From Mucor racemosus (taxonomy: Eukaryota > Mucoromycota > Mucoromycetes > Mucorales > Mucoraceae): a DNA stretch of 64,000 nucleotides. The notes beneath the pieces are model-generated. The model searched no databases. It saw only the letters and a program-made list of their open reading frames with translations, and had not been told where the DNA came from. A program made the position numbers and the translations under genes. The DNA lies in NCBI GenBank assembly GCA_027405735.1, contig JAPEHQ010000001.1:2852001-2916000 (forward strand), given 5' to 3'. Shown here one piece after another: positions 12,928 to 24,599 of this stretch; position 1 is the first letter of the stretch; every line of letters begins with the position of its first letter.

Positions 12928-14590
12928 TTAAATATTTCGTCTCTTTTTTTTTTTTTTTACAAGATACTATTGTTACAAAGAAGAAAAGAAGAACTCTCAA
13001 GTCAAAAGATTGAAATTTCATTATATTTATTCAATTTTGAAATTGGCGCGTGAATGCCTTTGAACGTAAGATGATTCGTATCTATTGGGGAAGCAAGGTT
13101 TGATCTACCTACCATTACAGGCAACATCTCGACCCCGAGTACATCCACTCTGTCAGAGTAGTCACTTTTTTTTTTTATGAAAAAAAAAACTTGCCTTTTA
13201 AAGCATTGTAAAAGTTACTTTTTGCATAGGTCGTTTTGTATTTTTCAACATGAATGTCTTAATTGTTACTAAAAAATGTAAAATATTGAAATGTACAAGA
13301 GGTTCTAAGGTTTATAAAGTCAATTTAAAAAGAGTGGTTTCAAGAATAAACCATAAATTTAAATCAAATTGAGATGATGAATGTGTATCTTGTTGTACCT
13401 GGATTTTCTTTTTCTATGCAGTTATCTTTTGTTTGTCAACTCCTTGGATGATAGAAAAATAAAAATAAACAGGCTACCCGAATAACTATTTGTGAAACCC
13501 TATCGGTTGAGAAAGAATTAAATGTTTTTACATTTCTTTTACTGGGCGACATTCTTCACACGGGCATCTACAGCTCAACATCTACATCTACAAAAATGTC
13601 GGGATTTCATATCAGAAAGAAATATAGAAAATCTATCATTTGTACACTATTTGTGTCTACTATGATCATCTGTACACGCAAATCAAGCTTTCGAGTTATT
13701 CTTAATTATGCATAATGTACATAATTATCAACTATGTACATATTAAATTTCGGATAAACATAGCTATTAACTTTAAATATGTATTTTTATCAAGTAGTGT
13801 TTTTGCCACAAGTGCACTGACGCCCGCAAACCATGTAGAATAGTTTATTATCGACAGGGTAAAAGTCGAACGAATCTATTTAATTATTTGAGCAAATACT
13901 TATCAACTCTACATTATATAAAAACAGCATCGTTCGATCTGTCTTAGAGTGCTTTATAATAATAAAAATCAATTTTCTATTATATAATCGAAATAGTGTG
14001 TTGCTATGTTGTATATATATGGAATTGTCTTTTAACTCAACAGATATAAATAGCTGAAATTGCATCGCAATTATGTATAAATCCTATTTACTATAACTTC
14101 TCATTAGTATTTACCAGATGCTTCAAGATGAAACTTTTTTATTTTGTTTTTTGCTTGCGGTAATCTTGAAAAATGTGCTGTCATTTGGGTATAGGAGCGC
14201 AACCGCTCTCACATTTATAACTTTAAAACCAAATAATATAGTTGTATACCTGAGCTGCTACAAATTGATCAAATAAGTTTCAATTGTATTTAAAATGTGC
14301 CATTGTATAAAATAAACCCTTCATGAACCTAAATTCAATTTTACATTACCCGAAATCAAGGTTTATTACATATATTAAATCATAAAAAAACCAAAGTAAT
14401 TCGAAAATAATATCGACATACACTTCAAATATGTAAATCATAAAACATATTGTCTTACGAAACGTTTTTACTGCATACAAATAGCAGAGATTTAAAATAA
14501 AAACTCTAGCCAATTTACAATACCTTTGTATTTCCTCATTTATATTACCATAAATAATCAGAAGAAATTGCCATCACTTTAAAAGTTAGG
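12928..14590. other. Gene-free region upstream of the P-protein gene
   Basis: The first 100-200 bp, including a T-rich tract, is presumably the promoter of the glycine decarboxylase gene. The rest is AT-rich with only short random open frames. No repeat copy or RNA gene was recognised. Confidence 0.45.
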
Positions 14591-15560
14591 CATATGTTTT
14601 ATTCGAAAGTCAAATCTGAAGACACACAGATCATGCATTCTATGCAACTTCTCGCTTGAGCCACTGCTTCGTTATATTTTGGACGATCCTGCTTTCTCTG
14701 GATATCAATTTCATGAAAAACATCCCCAAAATAACCTCGCTTTGCCACCTATCAAACTTCTTTATTATGCTAATGATACTCTTTTATTCCTTAAGGTCTC
14801 GAACGATCTTGCCCGAATGACCGAGCATCTTGCTATTTACAATGCTGCCTCCAACGCACGCATCAACTACCATAAAGTTCAAGCCGTCTCTTTATCTGTG
14901 ATAAATCAGAGTGCGTACTGGCTGCCACTTCTTCGGGTGCACAGCATTCAAAAAGGTTGGTGCTCCACTGATCCTGAACCGGTTATCTACCTTGGGTATC
15001 CTCTCTTGCAAAGCTCCCTGCAAAAGAAATCTTTTTTGATGGTTTCCTCCAAAAGATCCGTGCCACCGCTCAACTCCACACCTTTAGGAATGTTCCTCTC
15101 CCTGGTCGTGCTACTATTGCCAATACGTTAATCTTATCCAAGTGCTGGTATCTATTTGCTGTTCTGCCCCTCCCTATGACCTTGATTGCCTCTATTCAGC
15201 AAATTGTATCCTCCTTTGTTAATATCAACTTTAGTCCACGTCTCAGTTGGAGCACTATTACCTCTACAAAGAAACAAGGTAGCCTTGGTGTACTGAATCC
15301 TACTATTCAACAAAAAGCATTCTACTACCACCGGCTTTATCCCCTTCTGCATCCTCGACCACATTCGGCCTCGGTTCCTACTAATTTCTTAGCTGCCACG
15401 GTGCGCAATGTTATGGATAGCTCCAATTTGTTTATGGTTCTCTTGTTTCCGGATTCTCATTGCTCTTGTTTTTTACGTTTAAAACTACAACAAAAAGACC
15501 AATATCTTTTTTATAAACTGAAATCAAGAAGCAGGTACAAGTACATGTTTTTCCTATTGT
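14590..15560 (+). pseudogene. Degenerate non-LTR retrotransposon (LINE) reverse-transcriptase fragment
   Basis: The plus strand reads as the C-terminal half of a LINE ORF2 protein. The block LPPIKLLYYANDTLLFL contains the polymerase active-site motif, with YADD changed to YAND. It is followed by a conserved helix (YNAASNARINYHK) and a YLGYPL block. The frame then breaks in the T-run around 15027-15038. It resumes one frame over as FFDGFLQKIRATAQL and PLPGRATIANTLILSK, continuing to about 15470 with the GGLGVLDP-like segment (GSLGVLNPTIQQKAFYYH). The second catalytic Asp has been replaced by Asn, one frameshift is present and the 5' half is absent, so the copy is dead. No target-site duplication or poly-A tail could be fixed. 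Confidence 0.8.
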
Positions 15561-15829
15561 TTATTTGGAAATGAATTATTAACTGTTAATGTTAGGGCGC
15601 ATTATAATATCTTTTTCGAACAAAAAAATCGTCCAGGACTTAATCATTTTGTTCCATTATCTACGTTATAATCAATGCTTTTTTGGTCTAAAGTCGATAT
15701 CTACCTGGAGAAAAACTGGTGATTATAAAAGTATGTATAGTATTGACTTGATTAGAATGAATGAATAAACTCATATTAGTTTATTTAGTTTCTAAAAAGC
15801 ATTTATTTCTATTTAGTGGACGACAGCTA

Positions 15830-16080
15830 AGAAGAGGAAAACAAGATGTTGTCTTGTATATCACTACTACCAACTATCAAAGGTACACCATAATTATTGC
15901 TTGTTAGCTTGTTATTAATAATTGATTTTACTAATAAATCAATTTTTATAGGTCAAAAGTAAGTTTGTTCTGATAAAGTATTGAATAAATTGGCTTGGGA
16001 CAAAGAGAGTAAAAAGGCGGCAATAGGTTCCAGTAATAGCCATGTTTATGTTTATGATATTGGAGAGGTAAAACTAAAAC
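15830..16080 (+). pseudogene. Gene fragment with a dynein-intermediate-chain-like WD segment
   Basis: One frame reads LDKLAWDKESKKAAIGSSN, then SHVYVYDIGE (about 15978-16068), after a possible AG acceptor near 15950. This resembles the last WD repeat of cytoplasmic dynein intermediate chain (a NRVRW...GREIAVG...VIYDVGE pattern in animals). Only this tail is present, without the other WD repeats. The ending is also found, shorter, at the head of repeat copy A. It is probably a captured gene tail carried by a dispersed repeat. Another WD protein is possible. Confidence 0.4.
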
Positions 16081-17300
16081 TTGATGTAAATCACCTCTAG
16101 CGCAATAATTATAAAGTAAGGCTATATTCTCATCAAATGAACTACCGCACAATATTAACATGTATAAATATTTACAGTGATAAGCTTGAATCAAGTGGGT
16201 ACAACATCGTAAATCCTTGAAAAAATTCTCATGTTTTATGAAATCTCTTATTTTTAAGACTTACAAGGCTTATAAGCGGAACATTAATTTCAAAAATTAT
16301 TCTTGTCCAGATCATCAATTTTGACATTTTTTAATTTTTTTTTCTGATTTTGCAAATCTAGAGTTGATTATACTACCAATTAAAATAACAAAAATATACA
16401 CATATACACAATTCAGCGCTCTATTTGCTCAATAAAAAATAAAAAACATTTTTACTGCAAAATATTATATGAAAATCCTTTAATCAAAAATCCGTTTTTG
16501 GGGCAAAAGCACAAAGTTTCATTACTTAACATTTAATACTAAGCTTTTATAAAATGTGTATTAGTTATGGCTACAATTTTCTCTCACAATGTAGTATATT
16601 TAAACGTTGATTTTGGTATCAAAATTTGATTTTTCTGTTTTTTGATCAAAATCATGAGTGGTGGTAAGGATAAAATGAGCCCCGAAAAATGTTCGCTACA
16701 AAATCTGAATTTTCAGACCGCACGTGGTTAAATATAAGAAAAGTTATACAGTCGTGATTCGATTTAGTGGAATCGTTGGGAGGGAGAAAAGTGTCCACTA
16801 AATCGAATTTTCCACTAAATCGAATAAATCATTTTCCGTAATACTGGATCAAAAAATGAGAATAAAAAGGCGTTACTAGTTTATAGTATTAAACAATATT
16901 TTTAATAAAAACTTTTCATATTCGAGCAACTGAATTGAACAGTGAATAACAAGAAATTTATTAAAAAACTGAGGTAAATTAGGCACGTGATTTAGTTACT
17001 CTCCATATTTCTTCTAATTTCATGGCTACCAGATCAAGCTATTGCCGGCTAAATACAGTTTTATCCAATAGTATTTATATTTTACTAATATAGTGGACTG
17101 GTAGAAACAAAATTGTCCACTATCCACTGAATCGATTCAGTGGATTTAGGCAGTAAAATTATTAAAAAAAAAAAACGGGAGATTTCAAACTGTCCATTAA
17201 ATCGAAAATCCGTTATTTATGAGTCCACTAAATCGAATCACGACTGTATATATAAAAAAACGCTTTTTTTATTTAAAACTTAGATAATACCATAGTATAA
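16035..17300 (+). repeat. Dispersed repeat copy B, interrupted by a MITE
   Basis: The block matches 1245-2000 in the same orientation, starting in the YVYDIGE-coding tail. Homology to copy A runs to about 16745, stops for the 498-bp inverted-repeat element, and resumes after 17248 with the shared string TTTTTATTTAAAACT. Confidence 0.75.
16749..17246. mobile_element. 498-bp non-autonomous DNA transposon (MITE) with 23-bp terminal inverted repeats and TA target duplication
   Basis: The ends are perfect inverted repeats of 23 bp beginning CAGTCGTGATTCG, flanked on both sides by TA (16747-16748 and 17247-17248). The interior contains several further copies of a TCCACTAAATCG-type motif in both orientations, as transposase-binding subterminal repeats often do. 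There is no transposase frame. TA duplication together with CAGT-starting ends fits the Tc1/mariner superfamily, pogo/Tigger branch (established knowledge of the family; assignment is inference). Repeat copy A provides the uninterrupted site. Confidence 0.9.
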
Positions 17301-17307
17301 GAGACTT

Positions 17308-17860
17308 TGTTTAAATATACACAATGAATAAATAGAAAATAAAGTTAAAACTAGATATATTTATTGAGTATATTGTAGGTAAAAAAGATAATGAATCCAT
17401 CTCGAACGACATCAGGATTCAGGGTATTTATATGTTTTGGAAGCGTGGATATAGAGTCTAGAATACAGCGTGTATGAACAATGCTATCATAGTCTTGAGG
17501 AACTAGTTGATTACAACATGATGATATACTAGATTGACCAGAGCAGGTTTAGTAGGATACGACCAAGTTAAGTATATAGGATGTTCATGCTTGATTAACT
17601 TTAGACAGTGAATGTTTATACAAATGGAATAGCTGAATTCCATTCCCAGGAACGAGTTCGTGATTGGCTCACTTTAGGATCTCAGGCTACACCATTTCAT
17701 CATAGACTACATGTAACATAACTAAATGAAATAAAATTGGCATACATCATTATCACCTCATCATACTCATTATTCTATACTAAGAATCATGTCTAAATAA
17801 CCCTTTGAGGACTTCTACTAGTAATACATGTACCCAGTCTAGTCTATGTCCTGAACAGAC
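17308..17860 (+). repeat. 0.55-kb repeat family, copy 1
   Basis: The block starts near a TTTAAATATACACAATG string and ends near GTCTATGTCCTGAAC. It aligns along its whole length with 18645-19204 in direct orientation, with scattered substitutions and small indels. No open frame is conserved between the copies. It may be a solo LTR or a non-autonomous element; no ends characteristic of either were found. Confidence 0.8.
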
Positions 17861-18644
17861 TTAGCCGTTCAATCTTGCTATGCTCAATCACGGCGTTGCT
17901 CTACGGGCTCGCTTTTGCAATTCTTTAATGAATGTATGATATGACAGACGGTTTTTCTAGTAGAAAATTTTATGTTCCTATTATAGTAACAGATATTGTT
18001 GCCTATTTTGCTTAGTTTATAGTTCAGGCGCTGTAATACTGCTTTTATGTTAACTGGAATGTGAAATTTAGCAGGGTTTTAAATGCGCTAAATAATGTAA
18101 AGCCTTGACGATACTTTTCTACGTGCGTTGTTTCTCTCTTTTTGTTTTCATATTCCAAGGATATTATTCACCGTTTGATAAGGCATATCAGACTATCAAG
18201 CTGGTATTCTTTTCTTTTATCTGAATACGCATGCTAACATAAGGGACTAATGTTTTTTAATATAGGTAGCAGTCGTTATATTAGAGACTGATATTTTCAT
18301 TCAACTGCATTTTAGGATCAAACATCATTATTTCTTACTATATTGTTGGACGTATTTCTTGATTACCTGTTCAAATCGAAGGCAACAATATTTATATCTA
18401 CTCAATGCAAAGCTAGAACTGGCTACAAACCCACGAAATGTTCCAGAAAAGTAATAAAATTTCAAATGATATAGAAACAAAAAAAAAGAAAGAATAATCT
18501 AATGTTTTGTCTAATAACCATAGTTTTGATCGTAGCTACTGTATACTTGAAAACAAATCTTTTTACAGCTGACAATCGTAAACTAAAATAGTAAGTTTAA
18601 AGAAGGTTAATTTGTTTAAATTTTATGTGTGATAAAGTAACATT

Positions 18645-19204
18645 GTTTAATATACACAATGAATAACTAGAAAATAAAGTTAAAACTAGATATATTTTTT
18701 GAGTATATTGTTGGTAAAAAAGATAATAAATTCCTCTCGAAAGACATCAGGATTCAGGGTATTTATATGTTTTGGAAGCGCGGATATAGAGTCTACAATA
18801 CAGAATGTATGAAAGACTAATTTCATAATCTTGAAGAACTAGTTAATCACAACATGAAACATGATGATATAATAGATTGGCCAGAGCAAGTTTAGTAGGG
18901 TACGACCAAGTTAAGTATATAGAATATTCATGCTTAATTAACTTTAGACAGTGAATGTTTATACAAATGGAATAGCTGAATTCCATTTCCAGAAACAAGT
19001 GTATGATTGGCACAACTTCAGGATCTCAGGCTACACCATTTCATCATAGACTACATGTAACATAACTAAATGAAATAAAATTGGCATACATCATTATCAC
19101 CTCATCATACTCATTATTCTATGCTAAGAATCATGTCTAAATAACCCTTTGAGGACTTCTACAAGTAATACATGTACCCAGTCTAGTCTATGTCCTAAAC
19201 AAAC
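18645..19204 (+). repeat. 0.55-kb repeat family, copy 2
   Basis: A direct-orientation copy of 17308-17860, with the same landmarks (ATACACAATGAATAACTAG at the head, TACCCAGTCTAGTCTATG at the tail). Only ~50 bp separates its tail from the inverted third copy. Confidence 0.8.
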
Positions 19205-19253
19205 ATACATAATTATCTTAGATTTGGCTTGCATATAAATTTAAGCAATACAG

Positions 19254-19668
19254 TATGTTACATTTAGTCTATGATGAAATGGTGTAGTCTGAGATCCTGA
19301 AGTGAGCCAATCATGAACTCGTTCCTGGGAATGGAATTCAACTATTCCATTTGTATCAACATTCACGGTCTAAAGTTAATCAAGCATGAACATCCTATAT
19401 ACTTAACTTGGTCGTATCCTACTAAACTTGCTATGGCCAACCTATTATATCATCATGTTGTAATCAACTAGTTCTTCAAGAAGATGAAATCATACTTTCA
19501 TACACTCTGTATTGTAGACTCTATATCCACGTTTCCAAAACATATAAATACCCTGAATCCTGATGTCGTTCGAGATGGATTCATTATCTTTTTACCTACA
19601 ATATACTCAATAAATATATCTAGTTTAACTTTATTTTCTAGTTATTCATTGTGTATATTTAAACAATT
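19254..19668 (-). repeat. 0.55-kb repeat family, copy 3 (inverted, truncated)
   Basis: The reverse complement of the family, running from the TATGTTAC string to AATTGT. It lacks the last ~130 bp present in copies 1 and 2, so it is truncated at the end facing copy 2. Together with copy 2 it forms an imperfect ~415-bp inverted pair. Confidence 0.8.
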
Positions 19669-19754
19669 GTATTCAATTTACGCAATTTTAGCTTTAAAAA
19701 TTTCAAAATTTAGCACACTTTGAACCAATATCACGCTGAAAATATATAGCACTA

Positions 19755-20010
19755 TGTTTGTGCTTGCACTCGGATTTGCTTGCTTGCTTATATGCTCATG
19801 CTCGACTTGCCTGACTTTTTGAAAATTTAGATAATGCTTGATTTATGCTTGCTTTTAAAACTGAGAATTCTTGATATACAATTGCTCGACGAGCCGTTGT
19901 TTAGGCTCGGGCTTGCTTGAGTAGCTTTCAAATATACTTTAGGCTCGGCAGATGCTTGTTGAAATTGCTTGCGCTCGCTTGGGCTCGGTCATTCTGCGAG
20001 CGCTAGTTTT
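19755..20010. repeat. GCTTG/GCTCG-rich degenerate short repeats
   Basis: About 250 bp are dense in GCTTG and GCTCG pentamers (for example GCTCGGGCTTGCTTGAG), strongly unlike the AT-rich flanks. This density of a 5-bp motif resembles subterminal repeats of hAT-like DNA transposons, but no terminal inverted repeat or transposase was found. Confidence 0.45.
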
Positions 20011-21204
20011 GGTAAAACATTAATGTGCGTAGATAGTAGAAAGTGATAATCATACAAAGAATGCTATCCCAGATTAGTTAGCTCATTTTTACAATAAGAA
20101 TTACAATGCAACTCAAAAGGTTCATTATTATTGATTTATCGAAAGGTAAATCGTATAAAATTAATCAAATGAAAAAGTACCGTTTTATTATGAGCTTCTA
20201 GAGGGGGTTTATATACTAATTGAATGAGTGTATTAAATGTGAGTGATAATATAATTAGAATGAGCATTTGGATATTGTGTTGATATATTGGAATCATGCT
20301 TCTATGATTCAATAGTAGCATGATGATAGACGCATGGAATATGACCTTGCTTGACTTGCATGTTGAACATCATGGTTTGACAGATGTTCTAAATTGGTAA
20401 TTCGGTAATTCCTAATTCTGATAGATCAATTATCTTAAAAGCTACTATAATAACCTGTGGACGTAACACAGACTTTGGAATGAGAGTATACACATTATTT
20501 TTTTGGAGCAAAACCGAGGATATTCTTTTGTACATGCAATAAAATTGAAGTAATTTTATAAAAATGAAAAATAAAATAAAAAAATAAAAGCGTTGATAAA
20601 TACAATTATAGTCTTTCCATAATTTTATTGTGATTAAAAGAAATCTGAAGAAAACAGAATGATATCTTCATAATAAATTATGCTATATTTATAGGAATTA
20701 TAAAATAGTGGATGTTTGTGTGTTGATGCCTATTTTACATGTGTTCAATTATAATGTCTTTTGTTGACATTCTTTTATAAGATACTTGGTTGAGATGTTG
20801 ATACTTTGTTTGATACAATAGAATATCATCATTAGATGGATGTTGATCTTTCAACATTCCAATTATAATTTAAAATACGACTGAGCTTATTTTTATGGGA
20901 TGTGATACCTTATCTAGAATTACTGCAACTGCGATTTTATGAGCAGGAGTTTTTTGGAATATATTATTAATGCAAAATAAGTACAGCTTTATATCATAGG
21001 TGTCGTGCTGTAGAAGGTTGTATTTTGATCCGGAATACTTCCTTTTACAGGCACCAGCAATATAGACTTTCCTCGTTATGCTTATTGGGATCTGATTGGA
21101 ACTCGGTCCTTATGGAGCGAGATACAGGTACGAATCGAGATCAGTTACTTTTCTGAAATGACAATGGCGACTTTGGTCTATAAAAGGTGTCATTTCATTG
21201 CAGC
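20011..21204. other. Gene-free AT-rich region left of the large inverted repeat
   Basis: No gene is recognised. A 76-codon frame open from about 21030 to 21258 (containing PRYAYWDLIGTRSLWSE) lacks a start codon and any recognised relative, and it runs into the repeat arm. Confidence 0.4.
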
Positions 21205-22376
21205 ACATATTTTTGAGGACATCTCCACGAAAAATCAATATTTTGAAGAAATTTAAATTGGGACCTAGAGAGCTCAACGAGGTTGATGATATTAATGTAC
21301 AAAAATTCTGCACAATTTAATGAATATTTTGGAATCTATTACGAAAATGTCAAAAAAAAGAAATAAAAAAAAAGATGCCCAGATTTTTTTCAAACTCAGA
21401 TATTTTAAAGAGAATTTTAAAACAAGTAAGTTTTATTATAAAAAAGTTATTGGATATCTTAATTTTTTACAGAGATATTAAGGCTCAAAGTTTCAATTTT
21501 TCATATTTAAGCTGTAAAAACCAAAATTGGAAGAAAAAATTATCGGTTTTTCCAAATTTATTCGACAGATGCTATAGTAATAGTCTATAGACAATTAATT
21601 GTTATTTGTAGCCCTTAAAAATCTGTATCCAATCAAACTAACGTCAATAAGAGGTTTTTACTATTTTGTCATGAAAATCGCTCAAAATCGCGATTTTTGG
21701 ATGGGGATTGGGGTCAAAAAACAAGAGTACACCTTCAAACCTTCACTACTCCTTGAAAAATTAATTTTTTTGAAAAAACTAAATACGAATCTGTATATAT
21801 TGCTGCTCGCAATTATTTTTATGGAACTCACATTTTGTTTGATAACTTACTGGAAAATGATATTAGTAATTTATACGTTTTTGGTGTGTTTTATGGGGTA
21901 AATCCTTTGAATTTTTATTTTAGCTCTATTTGTATCTAACAAATAATATACCTATAATGTAGACAAAAAACTTTTATTATAATTGCAAGTAATGTTTATT
22001 TAATAAAATCAATAGGTATGCTTGTTTTTCTGATATTTCTATAATTTTTTGAACGGCTATATCTCCGCAAAAAAAATAGCTAAAAATATATGAAGAGAAC
22101 CATAGTTATTGCAGCATTAACTTGTATTAGAATCCACTCTTACCTCAGCATATGAAAAAATTTATGGGAAAAATGTTGAAGATCTGATTTTTAGGAAAAA
22201 AAATCCATTTTAACTTGTGGAGTGTAACTTTTTTAATTATAGAGTGTAACTTTTTTGATTCATGGAGTGTAACCTTTTTGGCTGATGTCTCTCAATCCTT
22301 TCAATTCGACCTAAATCACTTTAAAATGCTTCAAATAATAATGTTTTAATACTGTCCAATCGGGGAATAAATTTTG
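21205..22376 (+). repeat. Left arm of a 1.17-kb near-perfect inverted repeat
   Basis: Pairs base for base with 22478-23649 (coordinate sum 44854). All positions I compared match, including three open frames present identically on opposite strands. The arm ends sharply on both sides: position 21204 and position 22377 do not pair. The outer ~300 bp resembles 24700-25010. Confidence 0.93.
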
Positions 22377-22477
22377 CCCAAAATTAAAATTTTTTAACAT
22401 ATGGCAATTATTGTTGAAACCGTCATTTAAATTGTTTAACGCAATATTATATAATATGTTTTAATCAATTAATCGTA
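22377..22477. other. 101-bp spacer (loop) of the inverted repeat
   Basis: A non-palindromic AT-rich centre between the two arms. A transcript crossing it would form a ~1.17-kb hairpin. Confidence 0.85.
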
Positions 22478-23649
22478 CAAAATTTATTCCCCGATTGGAC
22501 AGTATTAAAACATTATTATTTGAAGCATTTTAAAGTGATTTAGGTCGAATTGAAAGGATTGAGAGACATCAGCCAAAAAGGTTACACTCCATGAATCAAA
22601 AAAGTTACACTCTATAATTAAAAAAGTTACACTCCACAAGTTAAAATGGATTTTTTTTCCTAAAAATCAGATCTTCAACATTTTTCCCATAAATTTTTTC
22701 ATATGCTGAGGTAAGAGTGGATTCTAATACAAGTTAATGCTGCAATAACTATGGTTCTCTTCATATATTTTTAGCTATTTTTTTTGCGGAGATATAGCCG
22801 TTCAAAAAATTATAGAAATATCAGAAAAACAAGCATACCTATTGATTTTATTAAATAAACATTACTTGCAATTATAATAAAAGTTTTTTGTCTACATTAT
22901 AGGTATATTATTTGTTAGATACAAATAGAGCTAAAATAAAAATTCAAAGGATTTACCCCATAAAACACACCAAAAACGTATAAATTACTAATATCATTTT
23001 CCAGTAAGTTATCAAACAAAATGTGAGTTCCATAAAAATAATTGCGAGCAGCAATATATACAGATTCGTATTTAGTTTTTTCAAAAAAATTAATTTTTCA
23101 AGGAGTAGTGAAGGTTTGAAGGTGTACTCTTGTTTTTTGACCCCAATCCCCATCCAAAAATCGCGATTTTGAGCGATTTTCATGACAAAATAGTAAAAAC
23201 CTCTTATTGACGTTAGTTTGATTGGATACAGATTTTTAAGGGCTACAAATAACAATTAATTGTCTATAGACTATTACTATAGCATCTGTCGAATAAATTT
23301 GGAAAAACCGATAATTTTTTCTTCCAATTTTGGTTTTTACAGCTTAAATATGAAAAATTGAAACTTTGAGCCTTAATATCTCTGTAAAAAATTAAGATAT
23401 CCAATAACTTTTTTATAATAAAACTTACTTGTTTTAAAATTCTCTTTAAAATATCTGAGTTTGAAAAAAATCTGGGCATCTTTTTTTTTATTTCTTTTTT
23501 TTGACATTTTCGTAATAGATTCCAAAATATTCATTAAATTGTGCAGAATTTTTGTACATTAATATCATCAACCTCGTTGAGCTCTCTAGGTCCCAATTTA
23601 AATTTCTTCAAAATATTGATTTTTCGTGGAGATGTCCTCAAAAATATGT
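22478..23649 (-). repeat. Right arm of the 1.17-kb inverted repeat
   Basis: The reverse complement of 21205-22376. Beyond 23649 the right flank still shows weak similarity to sequence preceding the third copy at 24.6-24.7 kb, whereas the left flank does not. The right arm may therefore be the original element and the left arm the inverted duplicate (inference). Confidence 0.93.
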
Positions 23650-24599
23650 ACAAAAGAATATCCTCGATTACTAAATATAAATTCATTCAAATCTTATGGT
23701 ATCCAAGTTCTCCAAATCGCAATAAATACCTTCATACTTTTTCAATTATTTCAAATCTTCAGAAATCTTTGGTAATAAAAATTTTAACTGATTATAATTG
23801 TATTTCTACCGCTTTTTATTTCATATTTTTTAAATTCGCAAAATAGATCTAACTGAAGAAAGCTACTCTGTGTGTTTTGTTTTAGTAAAAAATAATGGTT
23901 TTTTATCAAGATAATCGAAACAATAGTTCACATCATAGCTTATTACAGCTTATGGTAACTGAGTTTCGAATTCGATTTTCCAAATTGACCAAAAAATGTT
24001 CCAAAAAACAAATTCGTTTAATAGCTCACAAAATTCAAAGTAAGTAGACCTAGGGTATTAAATGGTTTTTGTACAGTTTAAAATTCTGTATCCATCTAAA
24101 CAAATATGTCATGTTAAATTTTGCGTAAAATTGATGTATCATTCTTAAACCGGATCATGTCAAATCCAAAAAAGTAAACAATAACAGATTCGGAACCGGA
24201 AGTTACTTAATTGAATATTAACTATACAATGCTCCTAAAAGCATGGTATAGAAGCATGGTACAAAAGCATAATACGCCAGTGCGATATTCCAACATGATA
24301 TACCAACATAACACATTACTATTAAATAACATCTAAACTACCTTATCACATCATTAATTCCCCAAATCAAATAGTATATAAACCCTATTAATTTCATTCC
24401 AATAAACGATATCTCTTTACTTGATTAAATTTCTAGTTTTTATTTAACCTAAACATATTTTGATAAATCAAAAATGAGATTAAAAATTTGGAGGTTTTTT
24501 GAAGGTACAAATCGCTTTTTATAAACATGTTTTAAATAAAAGTATTTAAGATAATGCGCAATAAAATCACCTATCAATTTAGCCATTGCTAAACCTTCT

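Noticed and set aside
21375..23479. 71- and 100-codon frames present in both palindrome arms
   Set aside because: They are Lys/Leu/Ile/Phe-rich, as expected from AT-rich non-coding DNA. They appear twice only because the arms are identical.
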